Positions 35,344 through 45,372 are shown, counted from the stretch's first letter. The stretch is DNA of 64,000 bases from Acinetobacter gerneri DSM 14967 = CIP 107464 = MTCC 9824 (GCF_000368565.1 NZ_KB849545.1:112304-176303); one strand, 5' to 3'. Numbers and translations: made by a program. The notes: generated by a model from the letters alone, not told the origin.

Positions 35344-35376
35344 AAAAATACCCCTGAACATGTCAGGGGTATTTTT
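35344..35376 (+). terminator. Strong terminator after the second dehydrogenase gene
   Basis: AAAAATACCCCTGA and TCAGGGGTATTTTT form a 14-base stem at 35345-35376 around a short loop, followed by further T residues. Confidence 0.92.
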
Positions 35377-35402
35377 TATCACTTTTTTATTTAGCCACGT
35401 TT

Positions 35403-35816
35403 TTAATATTCTTTAGAACCATCTGGACTGGTCTTAAAGATCTCAGGCAGTTCAGCATTTTCAGTAAAACCACCTCCTTTGAAAATGTTGACCACTTCAA
35501 TTTTTCCTAAAATTTGCTGATTAAACTCATCTAAGCGTTCAGCAGGAATCCACATTTCCTGACAAAAATCATCACCAACCGTATGAATTTCAAATTGAGC
35601 TAAATACTCATCGCTTAATTCAAAACGCGTAACATAGCCGATATAACCACTGGCTTGATCTTTGGTATTCCAATCTAATGCAATTTTTTCGGCATATTTT
35701 TGATTAAGTACAGGATAAAAAATCGGTTGCCAATACAAGCGTGGTGGAAAAGCCTGAAAATTTGCAGACTCAATTAAACGATATTCAAATAATCCGACGG
35801 GGCGATATAAATACAT
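35403..35816 (-). CDS. Small ADP-ribosylation/crystallin J1-like protein
   Basis: A 137-residue soluble protein beginning MYLYRPVGLFEYRLIES, with PPRLYWQPIFYPVLNQKYA, DWNTKDQASGYIGYVTRFEL and EMWIPAERLDEFNQQILGKIEVV. I recall this layout from small proteins annotated as ADP-ribosylation/crystallin J1. It is reminiscent of short ADP-ribosyl-fold proteins, but no catalytic motif can be confirmed. The ATG at 35816 has AAGGA six bases upstream; the frame to 35852 is not needed. Divergent from psiE. Confidence 0.65.
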   Translation of the reverse strand: MYLYRPVGLFEYRLIESANFQAFPPRLYWQPIFYPVLNQKYAEKIALDWNTKDQASGYIGYVTRFELSDEYLAQFEIHTVGDDFCQEMWIPAERLDEFNQQILGKIEVVNIFKGGGFTENAELPEIFKTSPDGSKEY

Positions 35817-35968
35817 AGGTGTCCTTATTTTTATCAAAATTGCTCTTTTCAATTATTTTAAACGAGCAACAACTATTCGCAAAATTTTATTTATTTCGAG
35901 CTTCACTTTCATGTGCACGAAATTTGCATACGGTTAAATACTGTTATGAATCACAAATGGTGGATATG

Positions 35969-36463
35969 ATGAATAGAGCACCCCGTACCAAAAGATTTGA
36001 AATAATCCTAGATCGATTTGGCAATCTAGCAGTGGAAACATTTCATTATATTGCATTATTTATTATTGGCTGTTTGATCACATGGTCGGCCGTACATACT
36101 TTGATTGAAATTTTAACAGTTAAACGATATGCCAGCATTGATGATATTTTATTGTTATTCATCTATTTAGAGCTAGGCGCAATGGTTGGAATATATTTTA
36201 AAACCAATCATATGCCTGTTCGCTTTTTGATTTATGTTGCCATTACAGCACTGACACGCTTATTGATTTCAAATATTCAACATGAACATAAAGCCAGTAT
36301 GGATCTGGTGATTATTACAGGGTCTATTTTAATCTTGGCTGCTGCAATTTTTGTTGTTCGATTTGCCTCGTGGCATTACCCATCGGTCATCAAAAGTAAG
36401 CACCAAGAACGCCCACTGGCCCGTGGCACAACACCCCGCCCTGAGGATGATGAGTTGGCATAA
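35969..36463 (+). CDS. psiE: Phosphate-starvation-inducible PsiE family membrane protein
   Basis: A 164-residue protein with four hydrophobic segments (FHYIALFIIGCLITWSAVHTL, ILLLFIYLELGAMVGIYF, VRFLIYVAITALTRLLIS, LVIITGSILILAAAIFVVRF) and the PsiE family phrase YLELGAMVGIYFKTNHMPVRFLIYVAITALTR. Members are induced by phosphate starvation in enterics, but the biochemical role is unknown. In-frame ATGs occur at 35957, 35966 and 35969. The last has GGTGGA upstream and is preferred. The C-terminal tail is Pro/Arg/Asp rich. Confidence 0.85.
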   Translation: MNRAPRTKRFEIILDRFGNLAVETFHYIALFIIGCLITWSAVHTLIEILTVKRYASIDDILLLFIYLELGAMVGIYFKTNHMPVRFLIYVAITALTRLLISNIQHEHKASMDLVIITGSILILAAAIFVVRFASWHYPSVIKSKHQERPLARGTTPRPEDDELA

Positions 36464-36487
36464 AAAAGTGGGAATCTCCCACTTTTC
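36462..36487. terminator. Bidirectional terminator between psiE and the RcnB-like gene
   Basis: AAAAGTGGGA at 36464-36473 pairs perfectly with TCCCACTTTT at 36477-36486 with a three-base loop, between convergent genes. Confidence 0.9.
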
Positions 36488-36501
36488 TGATTTGACGATA
36501 C

Positions 36502-37116
36502 TTAGTAATAATTACCACCAAATAAAATTTGGGAAATAATACCAGTCGCCAATGCCACTAAAATATAGTTTCCATCTACATTTGCCCAACGATAGCCACG
36601 TGGTGGCTCATTAAGATGGTAATTTTGCCAATCATTTACATAATATCGAGTAGTACGGTACATCGTTGGCAAACGATCACCTGTACGATAAATCACTCGA
36701 TCACGATACGCATCAGATCCACGATTTACATAAGTGTAGCGGTCACGATCTGAGCCATAACGATAGTTGTATTGGTTTTGATTGTGGGCGTTTTGGTTGT
36801 TCCAATTTTGACTGTTCCAATGCTGGTTATTCCAGCCTTGATTGTTGCCAGTTCTGTTCGACCAAGTTTGGTTATTTGCTGTTTGCCCACGCCAATTTTG
36901 TGCTTGATTGCCTTGTTGTTGCCAACCTGAATGAGTATTCCAAGCTTGGTTTTGCGCTGGACGACTACCTTGAGAAGAAGCATAAACATTGTTCGAACGT
37001 GGCTGAGCATTGGAATTTGAACCGCGATCATTTCCCCAAGATGGGTCTGCCAAAGCTGACATAGAAGCGGTCAATGCACAAACCGAAATCACGCTGATAA
37101 AAAGAGACTTGTTCAT
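36502..37116 (-). CDS. RcnB family periplasmic protein with Asn/Gln/Trp-rich repeats
   Basis: A 204-residue secreted protein with a signal peptide ending SALA. Residues about 25-115 are a low-complexity N/Q/W/H tract built on variants of a short NxxW/NWNNQ unit (WNNQHWNSQNWNNQN). The C-terminal 80 residues carry the RcnB-type pattern (VIYRTGDRLPTMYRTTRYYVNDWQNYHL, PPRGYRWANVDGNYILVALATG). RcnB in E. coli is a periplasmic nickel/cobalt homeostasis protein. Many relatives have variable repeat tracts. Metal specificity is not visible here. Confidence 0.82.
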   Translation of the reverse strand: MNKSLFISVISVCALTASMSALADPSWGNDRGSNSNAQPRSNNVYASSQGSRPAQNQAWNTHSGWQQQGNQAQNWRGQTANNQTWSNRTGNNQGWNNQHWNSQNWNNQNAHNQNQYNYRYGSDRDRYTYVNRGSDAYRDRVIYRTGDRLPTMYRTTRYYVNDWQNYHLNEPPRGYRWANVDGNYILVALATGIISQILFGGNYY

Positions 37117-37476
37117 AAATATTGCCTCATGAAGTTATGATTACAAGATACGCCTAGATATTGTAGAAATCATGAATGACTCATTATTTAGTCAAATATT
37201 CTTATAAGCCTCTTGTTTTTATTATTTTTTAATTTACAAAATAATATTGGATATACAGAGCTGACTTTGTACTCTGTTTTTAGATGAAAATTAACATAAT
37301 CTTTTTCACTCTAAATCATGTGATTATTTTCTTCCTTTTTTAATCTTAACGTTGAAACCATTTCAAAAATTATTCTCTTTCTCTTGCGTAGATTTTATTT
37401 ATCCGCAGCACAATTTTTGCTGTAGTGCTGAATCTGTTATATTTGCTTTAAATTATCAATGATGTGGTTGTATGTT
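37117..37476. other. AT-rich intergenic region
   Basis: About 360 bases between the divergent RcnB-like and 151-residue genes. I see only A/T tracts and a TATATT near 37438 that may be a -10 element for the rightward gene. Confidence 0.45.
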
Positions 37477-37932
37477 ATGGCTGAGATGAGTTTTGATCGC
37501 CTATATCAATTTTTTTCTAAAGTGCCGAGTGTCGGAGAAAAATTTATTGATTCTCATGGAACAGATGGAAAACATGCTTGGTGGTTTAAATTTCAGATCG
37601 ATATTCAACATCCTTTGGCTTGGCAAACAGTACAAGAATTGGGGCATGTTTTAAATTATCTTTCAACCAATGAACGTCTACCGACTTTATTTTTCCCTGT
37701 ATCACCTCCACCTTATATGAATGGTGAAGCCAAAGACTTTTTGGCATGGGTGATTCAATGTAACCACCCTGATTTCAATGCTGATGTAGTCTGCGATTGG
37801 CTTGAAGCACGTTTACCAAATCCAGTTGATGATGAAACACAATGGAAAATCAAAACTGATTTATCTGAGTTGGATAAAATTTCAGACAAAGATTTGGATA
37901 AAATGGTGCCGCCGAATCCTGAAAAACATTAA
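37477..37932 (+). CDS. Hypothetical protein (about 151 aa)
   Basis: A soluble protein without signal peptide. Notable segments are MSFDRLYQFFSKVPSVGEKFIDSHGTDGKHAWWFKFQIDI, VQELGHVLNYLSTNERLPTLFFPVSPPPYMNGE and DFLAWVIQCNHPDFNADVVCDWLEARLPNP. The tryptophan-rich first part suggests a compact alpha/beta domain. I do not recognise a named family. In-frame ATGs exist at 37459, 37477 and 37486, and none has a strong SD, so the start is uncertain. Confidence 0.7.
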   Translation: MAEMSFDRLYQFFSKVPSVGEKFIDSHGTDGKHAWWFKFQIDIQHPLAWQTVQELGHVLNYLSTNERLPTLFFPVSPPPYMNGEAKDFLAWVIQCNHPDFNADVVCDWLEARLPNPVDDETQWKIKTDLSELDKISDKDLDKMVPPNPEKH

Positions 37933-37983
37933 TGTTTCATATCAATCAGCAAGTATAAACGGATGCTTATTTTTGCTGATTCC

Positions 37984-38017
37984 AAAAAAAATCCTTCCAT
38001 ATTCGGAAGGATTTTTA
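37984..38017. terminator. Bidirectional terminator
   Basis: AAAAATCCTTCC at 37987-37998 pairs with GGAAGGATTTTT at 38005-38016 between convergent genes. Confidence 0.92.
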
Positions 38018-38020
38018 AGT

Positions 38021-39484
38021 TTAGAAAGTCGACAATCCAGACCATTCCATAAATCGATAGAGCCAATATTTTAAGCTTGAATCATCTGCATATTTTGCAT
38101 ATTCAACACTCATATGTCGCCCATCTAAATTTTGCCAGTTGCGCTCGAAGTATTGATTTGCATCAACAAAAACCTTTTGATTGGCTGCACCAATAACTCT
38201 AAGATCTGTTTCAAGATTATAATTTTTTAGGTTTCTCGCAGTAAAGTTTGCAGAACCTAAAATAAGCTCAACTGAAGTTGCATTGTGTTTTAAAATCATT
38301 TTGCTATGACATTGTTCACCATGCGTATCGCACCAACGGACATCGATACCATTTTCATGTAATTCTTTGGCAACTTGACGGTTTGGAATACCATTTTTCT
38401 GACGACCAAATGCATCTTTATTTGGATCAAGTAAAACGCGTAACTTGATGCCTCTTTCTTTAGCAGCAATCAATGCCTTGATAATTTGACGTTCTGAGAG
38501 ATAGAACATCGCCAAATCAATTTGATCACCTGATTTTGCAGTATTGATCATATTGAGCACAGATTTTAGGATAGCTTGCTCAGTCAAGACCTGCACTTGT
38601 GGCTCTGTCGCTTTTCCATCAACATTGCCAATCACGATAAACGGCGTATTACTTTGCGAAAATTGCGCCACCGTTTGTTCGGTTTTTAAAACATCAACTG
38701 CGGTATAACCCGTAACCAATAAACCCACATTGGAATGGCGTGAGCTTCCATCATGCGGGTTCTGTGAAGAAACCAATGTTTTCCAACCATCAGCTGTATC
38801 AACCAATAATGTTTTACGATGATTTGCTTTAAAATTTAACAAACTCATATAGCTACGCAGTGTTACCTTACCATCACCAACTGGATTATTTAACCAACCA
38901 GCATCGGGATTGTTTTGAATCCCTTGGCAGCATAGATACCAAAAACCAGACCAGACTGGATTTGAAGCACGAAGCCCAGTCAAATCTGTTGGAATAACAT
39001 CAATTCCAGATTGGCGTAGTTTGGCAAAATTTTCAGGATTGGTACCGCCATAAGCAGTATTAATCGGATCAGTGATCACGGTTATATCCATGTTTTGATT
39101 GGATAAGCGTTTTTGAATCAAAGCTTGTGTCAATTGTTCCGACATTGGTCTCTGCTGAAGCTTTGAATCCCCCACTGAGCTATTAAATAAAAACATATCC
39201 AAGACGATGGTATTTTGTGCTTCTTTAATCATCTGCAAGGCTTGATCAAAAATATGCTGATCAAGCTGCTGTTTTCCATTGGCATCGATATAAGTTTCAT
39301 CTGCCAAAAACTGTACATCGGCATGTCGCAAAGGACCTGTATAGTCCAAGCCTTCAGGCATCGGTTTATTGGCTTGATATATTGCCGAAGCGACATATCC
39401 CAAAAATAAAGCACCCAATACAAGACTGAAATAGCGTCCCGTAGACCAATTCAATTTTTCGTGAAGACGATTAAAAATACGCAT
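38021..39484 (-). CDS. Phospholipase D family protein (cardiolipin synthase-like)
   Basis: A 487-residue enzyme with an N-terminal membrane anchor (YFSLVLGALFLGYVASAIYQ) and two PLD catalytic halves. HKD1 is HRKTLLVDTADG and HKD2 is HSKMILKHNATSVELILGSANF. The layout matches cardiolipin-synthase or ClsC-like phosphatidyltransferases, which transfer phosphatidyl groups between lipids. A phospholipase or nuclease role is less likely given the membrane anchor, but cannot be excluded. A strong terminator lies just beyond the stop. Confidence 0.88.
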   Translation of the reverse strand: MRIFNRLHEKLNWSTGRYFSLVLGALFLGYVASAIYQANKPMPEGLDYTGPLRHADVQFLADETYIDANGKQQLDQHIFDQALQMIKEAQNTIVLDMFLFNSSVGDSKLQQRPMSEQLTQALIQKRLSNQNMDITVITDPINTAYGGTNPENFAKLRQSGIDVIPTDLTGLRASNPVWSGFWYLCCQGIQNNPDAGWLNNPVGDGKVTLRSYMSLLNFKANHRKTLLVDTADGWKTLVSSQNPHDGSSRHSNVGLLVTGYTAVDVLKTEQTVAQFSQSNTPFIVIGNVDGKATEPQVQVLTEQAILKSVLNMINTAKSGDQIDLAMFYLSERQIIKALIAAKERGIKLRVLLDPNKDAFGRQKNGIPNRQVAKELHENGIDVRWCDTHGEQCHSKMILKHNATSVELILGSANFTARNLKNYNLETDLRVIGAANQKVFVDANQYFERNWQNLDGRHMSVEYAKYADDSSLKYWLYRFMEWSGLSTF

Positions 39485-39589
39485 AAAACAAAACCTAGCT
39501 GACTAAGTTCAGGCTAGGTTCTATTGGTTGATTTTTCAAGAGGATTTTCGTTTTGTTTTTGGAAAATCCTCAAAAAAAGTACATTACGA

Positions 39590-41692
39590 TTAAAAGCCGA
39601 GGGTTAATCCAACACTGAAATTACGACCTATTTGTGGAATGTTGGATAAAAATGAAGTATGGTTATAGACTTGATCATCCAATAAATTGTTGGCATTGAA
39701 GAAGACTTTATAATTTACATCATCACTATATTTGCCTGCATAAGCCAAGGCCAAATTGAGCATGTTATAACCTTCAGTTTCGTGTTCATAAGATGCAAAT
39801 TTATCTTGTTTGAAAACATGATAATACTCAGCCGATCCTGTCCACGCATCACTAAACTGCGCATCAACTTTTGTGCCTAAACGCCCTGCTGGGACACGTG
39901 GTGCATTTTCATTATCAATTTTCCCACGGACATAATCACCGAACACACCTAACTTATAGCGATCCGTGATTTGATAAGCAGCTTGAGCTTCTGCACCATA
40001 AAAACGAGCTTTGTCTTGGCTGTATTGAATCAGACGAAAATCTTTATATTGATCTAAAGTTTTCGCATAAATAAAGTTGTCATACCACTGATGATATAAA
40101 TTGATGCCATAACTGAACTTGTCAGCATCAAAATTTAATCCAAGCTCAAGATTGTTAGATTTCTCTTTACTTAAATTGTCATTGCCTAGCTCATAAGTAT
40201 TGGTCGCAAAATGCTTACCATCTGAGTAAAGCTCTTGGGCAAGCGGCAAACGTTCTTGATGTGATGCGGTTAAAGCTAATTTATAATTTGGCGCAAATGA
40301 CCAAGTCGCACTTCCAGCATAAGAAAAAGCATTTTCATCAAAGTCTTTTTGTGCTGATGAAATGTCTATTTTTTGCTGATCAAAGCGTGATGAAACTTGG
40401 AATAAGATCTCATTCCATTGCTTATGCTCGGCTGCAAATAGACTCCATTTTTGCGTCTTATTGGGCGCTAGAGTCGCTTCTTCACCTGAAATATTTAGTT
40501 TCTGCTGACTTGCTTCTAGACCAATCACCCCTTCCCATGTTGCGATTGGATTATGAAATAATTCGAGACGACCATCATAAGCTTTGCTTTTAAAAGTCGT
40601 CATCGCCTGACCTTCTTCTATTTCATCATGCTGATAATCGGTATAGCTGGCAGACGCTTTTAATTTTTTAAATCCTGCAAATGGATCATTTAACTCTGAA
40701 CGAAAATCATAACGCTCTGATTTTAAGTCAATCCATGGACCTGCATGATCGTGCTCTTCTTCCTCGTGCCCATGCCCGTGGTTATGACTATGCGCTTGAT
40801 CGTGGTCATGTCCATCCTCATCATGGTCATCATGATCTCCACAATGTAGGCTCAAACCATGTAAATGACATGATTCATATTCATGACTATGTCCCGGCAA
40901 ACCATATTTATCTTGGCGATTGCTATAGGACACGCCTGCATAACCACGATCCCCAATCCAAGATAAACCGAGGTTAAAATTGTCAGACTTAGCAAAAGTA
41001 TCTGCCACACGACGCTGTCGATCTACATGTTGATGATCACCGTGATCTTCAATCACTGAGTAATTTGGCACAATATAATTGTTCGCATCACGGCTAAGCC
41101 CTTCTACACGCAAAGCAATATGATCACTTAGACCAACCGTAACCCCAGCCTGAGCCAGCGTTTCATCATTTCCAGTGTTATAACGAAGTCCGACAGTTCC
41201 CTCATAACCTTTTGCAGGCATTTCAGTTGCAATTTTATTGTCGACCACATTGACCAAACCACCAACAGAACCTGCACCATAAAGTAAGGTTTCTGGACCA
41301 CGAATCAGTTCAACTTTTTTAGCCAATTGAGGATCAACCATCACTGCATGGTCAGGTGACAAAGTTGAAACATCCATGGTGTCAGAGCCATTTTGGAGTA
41401 CTTTGGCGCGCGCACCATCTTGACCACGAATCACTGGGCGGCTGGCACCTGCCCCAAACGAATCTGCATAAATCCCCAACTGATCTTTGAGGGCTTCACC
41501 AATCGTTGTACTGGATTGCAATGTATCGCTAGATGACAGAAGTAAACGATTTGAAGAATCATCAGCATCGTCTTTACTTGCTGTAGCAGAAATTGCAGTA
41601 ATTTGTTGCACTTCCACCTCATCCTCAGCAAAAGCAGTCGGTGTGAGCACAGATAAAATGGATAGCGCGAGTATTTTTTTATGAAAAGTCAT
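39590..41692 (-). CDS. znuD: TonB-dependent receptor with His-rich loop, zinc-type (ZnuD-like)
   Basis: A 700-residue outer-membrane receptor. The signal peptide ends AFA, then come the plug domain (SFGAGASRPVIRGQDGARAKVL, GPETLLYGAGSVGGLVN) and a barrel ending VGLTLGF. An extracellular loop near residues 275-325 is extremely rich in His, Asp and Glu (HDHDQAHSHNHGHGH). Such loops capture zinc in ZnuD of Neisseria and Acinetobacter. A Zur-like palindrome precedes the gene. Three ATGs are stacked at 41698, 41695 and 41692; the last has the best distance from AGGGGA. Confidence 0.9.
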   Translation of the reverse strand: MTFHKKILALSILSVLTPTAFAEDEVEVQQITAISATASKDDADDSSNRLLLSSSDTLQSSTTIGEALKDQLGIYADSFGAGASRPVIRGQDGARAKVLQNGSDTMDVSTLSPDHAVMVDPQLAKKVELIRGPETLLYGAGSVGGLVNVVDNKIATEMPAKGYEGTVGLRYNTGNDETLAQAGVTVGLSDHIALRVEGLSRDANNYIVPNYSVIEDHGDHQHVDRQRRVADTFAKSDNFNLGLSWIGDRGYAGVSYSNRQDKYGLPGHSHEYESCHLHGLSLHCGDHDDHDEDGHDHDQAHSHNHGHGHEEEEHDHAGPWIDLKSERYDFRSELNDPFAGFKKLKASASYTDYQHDEIEEGQAMTTFKSKAYDGRLELFHNPIATWEGVIGLEASQQKLNISGEEATLAPNKTQKWSLFAAEHKQWNEILFQVSSRFDQQKIDISSAQKDFDENAFSYAGSATWSFAPNYKLALTASHQERLPLAQELYSDGKHFATNTYELGNDNLSKEKSNNLELGLNFDADKFSYGINLYHQWYDNFIYAKTLDQYKDFRLIQYSQDKARFYGAEAQAAYQITDRYKLGVFGDYVRGKIDNENAPRVPAGRLGTKVDAQFSDAWTGSAEYYHVFKQDKFASYEHETEGYNMLNLALAYAGKYSDDVNYKVFFNANNLLDDQVYNHTSFLSNIPQIGRNFSVGLTLGF

Positions 41693-41718
41693 CATCATTC
41701 CCCTAAACTTAGGTGAAA

Positions 41719-41736
41719 GATATGTTATAACATAAC
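41719..41736. promoter_or_regulatory. Zur-like operator
   Basis: GATATGTTATAACATAAC contains the perfect 12-base palindrome ATGTTATAACAT (41722-41733), the core of known gammaproteobacterial Zur boxes. It lies about 30 bases upstream of the zinc-type receptor start, where bound Zur-Zn would block transcription. Confidence 0.78.
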
Positions 41737-42134
41737 ATTAATCAACCTTTTTACTAAAAAATTTGACAATTCCTACAATATTTATCATTTATCTTTTTGA
41801 AATATTTATGAATCTTCGTATCTGAGTAAACACATAAGATCAACCGAATATAATTAAAATAATACGATTACGTTTAAAAGAGATGAAACACTGAATTTAA
41901 TCAATGACAACAAGTATAAGCTTTGAGATGTGGGTGCATTGATATGTACACGAATAATAAATAATCACATTTTGTTTAAATAATATTCACAAAAATAAGC
42001 TGATTACATCATAAAATATTTTTTCTTAATAATTCATCACAACAGTTTAGTAGATCTCTTGCATAAATCGGAAAAATACAATCATTTATTATTTTATAAA
42101 ATGAATATAGAAAGACTCTTCTCCTTGAGCAAAA

Positions 42135-42161
42135 ATCAAAGCACTGCTTTGATCGCAGTGC
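42135..42161. repeat. Overlapping alternative hairpins
   Basis: ATCAAAG (42135-42141) / CTTTGAT (42147-42153) and GCACTGC (42141-42147) / GCAGTGC (42155-42161) share bases, so the two stems exclude each other. This arrangement resembles attenuators, but could be a decayed repeat. Confidence 0.4.
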
Positions 42162-42536
42162 AAGACTTAGTGAGTAAAAGGTTAGGATAAGAGTAAATTT
42201 ATAATAGAATCCGCCTTGCGAACATGTTCCCGATCTTTTAAGAAAGGAGAAGAAAGTTCATTGTAAAATATCACCTTAACCTAAAATCCATTTATGCGAA
42301 TGATCAAATATATTAGATCGGAATCATATTATAAAAATTAATACCCTCCTTAGTAAATACATTTATAAAAGTCAATTTCTATCTATTAATTATATTTTTA
42401 CACAGAAATGAAATGATATTTCCTACATACATTTTATTTCACTCACTTACTTAAGTGAATATTTTACATTACAAAAAAAATCATTAATTTAAATATGATC
42501 ACGTATTATATTGATGTCTTCAATCCTTTTTATATT

Positions 42537-43301
42537 ATGCCCTTCACATTATCACATGCTGTTTTAGCCCCTCCTATCTCTAAATTAAGTGGTCAACGTT
42601 TGCCCATCGCAGCAGTTGCAATAGGTACAATGACGCCTGATTTATATCGCATCATGAGTAAAACAGAGATCCTTGTAAATCATCAATTTAAAGGGCTGAT
42701 TCAACCTGATTTATGGGTTGGGTTATTTTTTTGCTTATTGTGGTATGGCTTATATCGACCCGTTATTTATAAAATTTTAGCCATCAAAGATGACCTGCAA
42801 CTCGACTCAAGCTTAGCGTATTTTAAATTTATCCTCATGATGTGTATTGCTATCATAGTTGGAACCTGTACGCATATTATTTGGGATGGTTTAACTCATT
42901 TAGATTTTAGAACCTTGGCATTTCAGAGTTTTTTGGCTCGTCCAGTTCACATTTTTTCTACAATTTATCCTATGCATCGGGTTTTACAGATCGCTTCCTC
43001 CGCTATTGCATTGCCATTTCTAGCATGGATGACCTTGCATTATTATTTTAAATATAAAATTGCTTTAACAAACTCTCATTTAATGAAAAATACTGGGATA
43101 TTTATCCTTATTTTTTCTTCTATAGTCGGTTGTATTTACTACATTTATATAGCAAAAAATACGGGTTTTATTCCCCAGAGTAATGATCTTTATGATGTAT
43201 TTGGATTTTTCTTCAAGTTCTTTTCACAAGGCGCACTTATTTGTTTCACTCTACTCTGCTTGGTATTTAGAGTTTTTATTGAGCGTAAAGACCTAGGTTG
43301 A
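42537..43301 (+). CDS. DUF4184 family membrane protein
   Basis: A 254-residue integral membrane protein. DUF4184 members begin MPFTxSH; here MPFTLSHAVLAPPISKLSGQ, followed by AAVAIGTMTPDLYRI and HIIWDGLTH, which carry conserved His and Asp residues reminiscent of membrane-bound metal-dependent hydrolases. About six hydrophobic segments are visible. The ATG at 42537 is chosen from this family start, although no good SD is seen. The longer frame to 42495 is unsupported. Function unknown. Confidence 0.85.
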   Translation: MPFTLSHAVLAPPISKLSGQRLPIAAVAIGTMTPDLYRIMSKTEILVNHQFKGLIQPDLWVGLFFCLLWYGLYRPVIYKILAIKDDLQLDSSLAYFKFILMMCIAIIVGTCTHIIWDGLTHLDFRTLAFQSFLARPVHIFSTIYPMHRVLQIASSAIALPFLAWMTLHYYFKYKIALTNSHLMKNTGIFILIFSSIVGCIYYIYIAKNTGFIPQSNDLYDVFGFFFKFFSQGALICFTLLCLVFRVFIERKDLG

Positions 43302-43541
43302 CCAAACCATGTCATGACAATCGACTAGACTTGAAATGATACTGTTATACATGCGCTAAATGTCTTTTCGATTTTGAAAATTCGTCAATATATCTAGATC
43401 ATCTTAAACAAAAAATGATGTTTTTATCGCTAGTCCTTGAGAGTCATGGCTCAAAGAGGCATAATCGTACATTACTTTTAAGGCGGTACGCTGTTTACGT
43501 ATTCGCTTTTTCATAACCCATATAGTTGGATTTTTTGCGCT

Positions 43542-45329
43542 ATGATGCGAACTCACTATTGCGGCTCATTAACAGAAGCCCAAATTGATCAAACAGTAAC
43601 TCTCTGCGGTTGGGTACACCGTCGTCGTGACCACGGTGGTGTGATTTTCCTTGATATGCGTGACCGTGACGGTCTCGTTCAAGTGGTTATCGACCCAGAT
43701 ACTCCAGAAGCATTTGCAACAGCTGATAAAGCACGTTCTGAATATGTATTAAAAATTACAGGTCGTGTTCGTCGTCGCTATGAAGGCACTGAAAATGCAA
43801 ATATGGTGAGTGGTCAAATCGAAGTTTTAGGCAAAGAAATTGAAGTTCTTGCATCTTCTGAAACTCCGCCATTCCCATTAAACGATGAAAATGTAAACGT
43901 ATCTGAAGATGTTCGTTTAAAATATCGTTTCTTAGACATCCGTCGTCCAGAAATGTTAGATCGCTTACGTTTCCGTTCAAAAGTAACGACTTTGATCCGT
44001 AACTATCTTGATGAAAATGGTTTCTTGGATGTTGAAACACCGATCTTGACTCGTGCAACTCCAGAAGGTGCACGTGACTACCTCGTTCCAAGTCGTGTTT
44101 CAAATGGTAGCTTCTATGCTCTTCCACAATCACCACAATTATTCAAACAATTGTTAATGGTGGGTGGTATTGATCGTTATTACCAAATCGCAAAATGTTT
44201 CCGTGACGAAGACTTACGTGCTGACCGTCAACCAGAATTTACCCAAATCGATATTGAAACATCATTCTTAACTGATGATGACATTATGGATTTGATGGAA
44301 GGTATGACTGTTAAATTATTTAACGACCTTCTTGGCGTGAAATTCGACAAATTCGAACGTATGACTTATGCAGATGCGATGCGTGATTATGCATCTGATA
44401 AACCAGATATGCGTATTCCTTTGAAACTTGTTGACGTTGCTGATTTGATGCAAGACGTTGAGTTCAAAGTATTTGCTGGTCCTGCAAAAGATCCTAAAGG
44501 TCGTATTGTTGCACTTCGCGTACCGGGTGCAGGTTCTCTTCCACGTAGCCAAATCGACGAATATACAAAATTTGTAGGTATCTACGGTGCGAAAGGTTTG
44601 GCTTATATCAAAGTCAACGAACTTGAAAAAGGTATCGAAGGTCTTCAATCTCCAATCGTTAAATTCATCGAGCCAATCGTGCTTGATCTATTGAAACGTG
44701 TTGGTGCTGAAAATGGTGATATCGTATTCTTTGGTGCTGATAAAGCAAAAGTTGTAAATGATGCAATGGGCGCGCTTCGTGTCAAAATTGGTCATGACAT
44801 GAAACTTTCAACTAAAGAATGGGCACCTTTATGGGTTGTCGACTTCCCAATGTTTGAAGAAACTGATGATGGCAAATGGACTTCTGTTCACCACCCATTC
44901 ACACTTCCAAAATCAAGCGTTGAAGATGTGAAAAACAATCCAGGTCAAGCACTTTCAGTTGCTTATGACATGGTGCTGAATGGTACTGAAATCGGTGGTG
45001 GTTCACTTCGTATCTATACTTTAGAAATGCAAAAAGCTATTTTTGAAGCACTTGGTATCGGTGAAGAAGAAGCCGAAGAAAAATTCAGCTTCTTGCTCAA
45101 TGCACTTAAATTCGGTGCTCCTCCTCACGGTGGTTTGGCATTTGGTCTTGACCGTTTAGTGATGCTCATGACTGGTGCATCTTCTATTCGTGATGTGATT
45201 GCATTCCCTAAAACTAAAACAGCGGAATGTCCATTGACTCAAGCACCTGCTCCAGTTGAAGCAAATCAACTTCGTGACTTAGGTTTACGTTTACGTGAAA
45301 AACCAAAGGCTGAAGGAAAAGAAGCTTAA
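43542..45329 (+). CDS. aspS: Aspartate--tRNA ligase
   Basis: A class II synthetase that charges tRNA-Asp (possibly also tRNA-Asn if non-discriminating). The 595-residue protein has the OB-fold anticodon-binding domain ([24 protein letters not shown]), motif 2 [21 protein letters not shown], the bacterial GAD insertion around residues 285-415, and motif 3 [16 protein letters not shown]. Two adjacent ATGs (43542, 43545) are possible starts. It marks one border of the OC locus in Acinetobacter. Confidence 0.99.
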   Translation: MMRTHYCGSLTEAQIDQTVTLCGWVHRRRDHGGVIFLDMRDRDGLVQVVIDPDTPEAFATADKARSEYVLKITGRVRRRYEGTENANMVSGQIEVLGKEIEVLASSETPPFPLNDENVNVSEDVRLKYRFLDIRRPEMLDRLRFRSKVTTLIRNYLDENGFLDVETPILTRATPEGARDYLVPSRVSNGSFYALPQSPQLFKQLLMVGGIDRYYQIAKCFRDEDLRADRQPEFTQIDIETSFLTDDDIMDLMEGMTVKLFNDLLGVKFDKFERMTYADAMRDYASDKPDMRIPLKLVDVADLMQDVEFKVFAGPAKDPKGRIVALRVPGAGSLPRSQIDEYTKFVGIYGAKGLAYIKVNELEKGIEGLQSPIVKFIEPIVLDLLKRVGAENGDIVFFGADKAKVVNDAMGALRVKIGHDMKLSTKEWAPLWVVDFPMFEETDDGKWTSVHHPFTLPKSSVEDVKNNPGQALSVAYDMVLNGTEIGGGSLRIYTLEMQKAIFEALGIGEEEAEEKFSFLLNALKFGAPPHGGLAFGLDRLVMLMTGASSIRDVIAFPKTKTAECPLTQAPAPVEANQLRDLGLRLREKPKAEGKEA

Positions 45330-45341
45330 GCTTTTTTTGAT

Positions 45342-45372
45342 AAAAAAGCCCTGCACTAAGCAGGGCTTTTTT
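45342..45372 (+). terminator. Terminator of aspS
   Basis: AAAAAAGCCCTGC at 45342-45354 pairs with GCAGGGCTTTTTT at 45360-45372 around a five-base loop. Confidence 0.94.

Larger units (their letters stand above)
41693..42536. other. Long non-coding region (about 840 bases)
   Basis: The Zur-like site lies at its left end. Most of the rest is very AT-rich with no credible open frame. The segment 42119-42190 (a degenerate copy of the C/T-rich repeat, with overlapping hairpins at 42135-42161) is the only structured part I see. Promoters for both flanking genes must lie here. Confidence 0.5.

Noticed and set aside
36666..37064. Rightward Cys/Asp-rich frame antisense to the RcnB-like gene
   Set aside because: An artefact of the Asn/Gln repeat codons on the other strand.
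40681..40977. Rightward His/Asp-rich frame antisense to the receptor gene
   Set aside because: It is the complement of the His-rich loop codons (CAT/ATG bias) and has no SD of its own.
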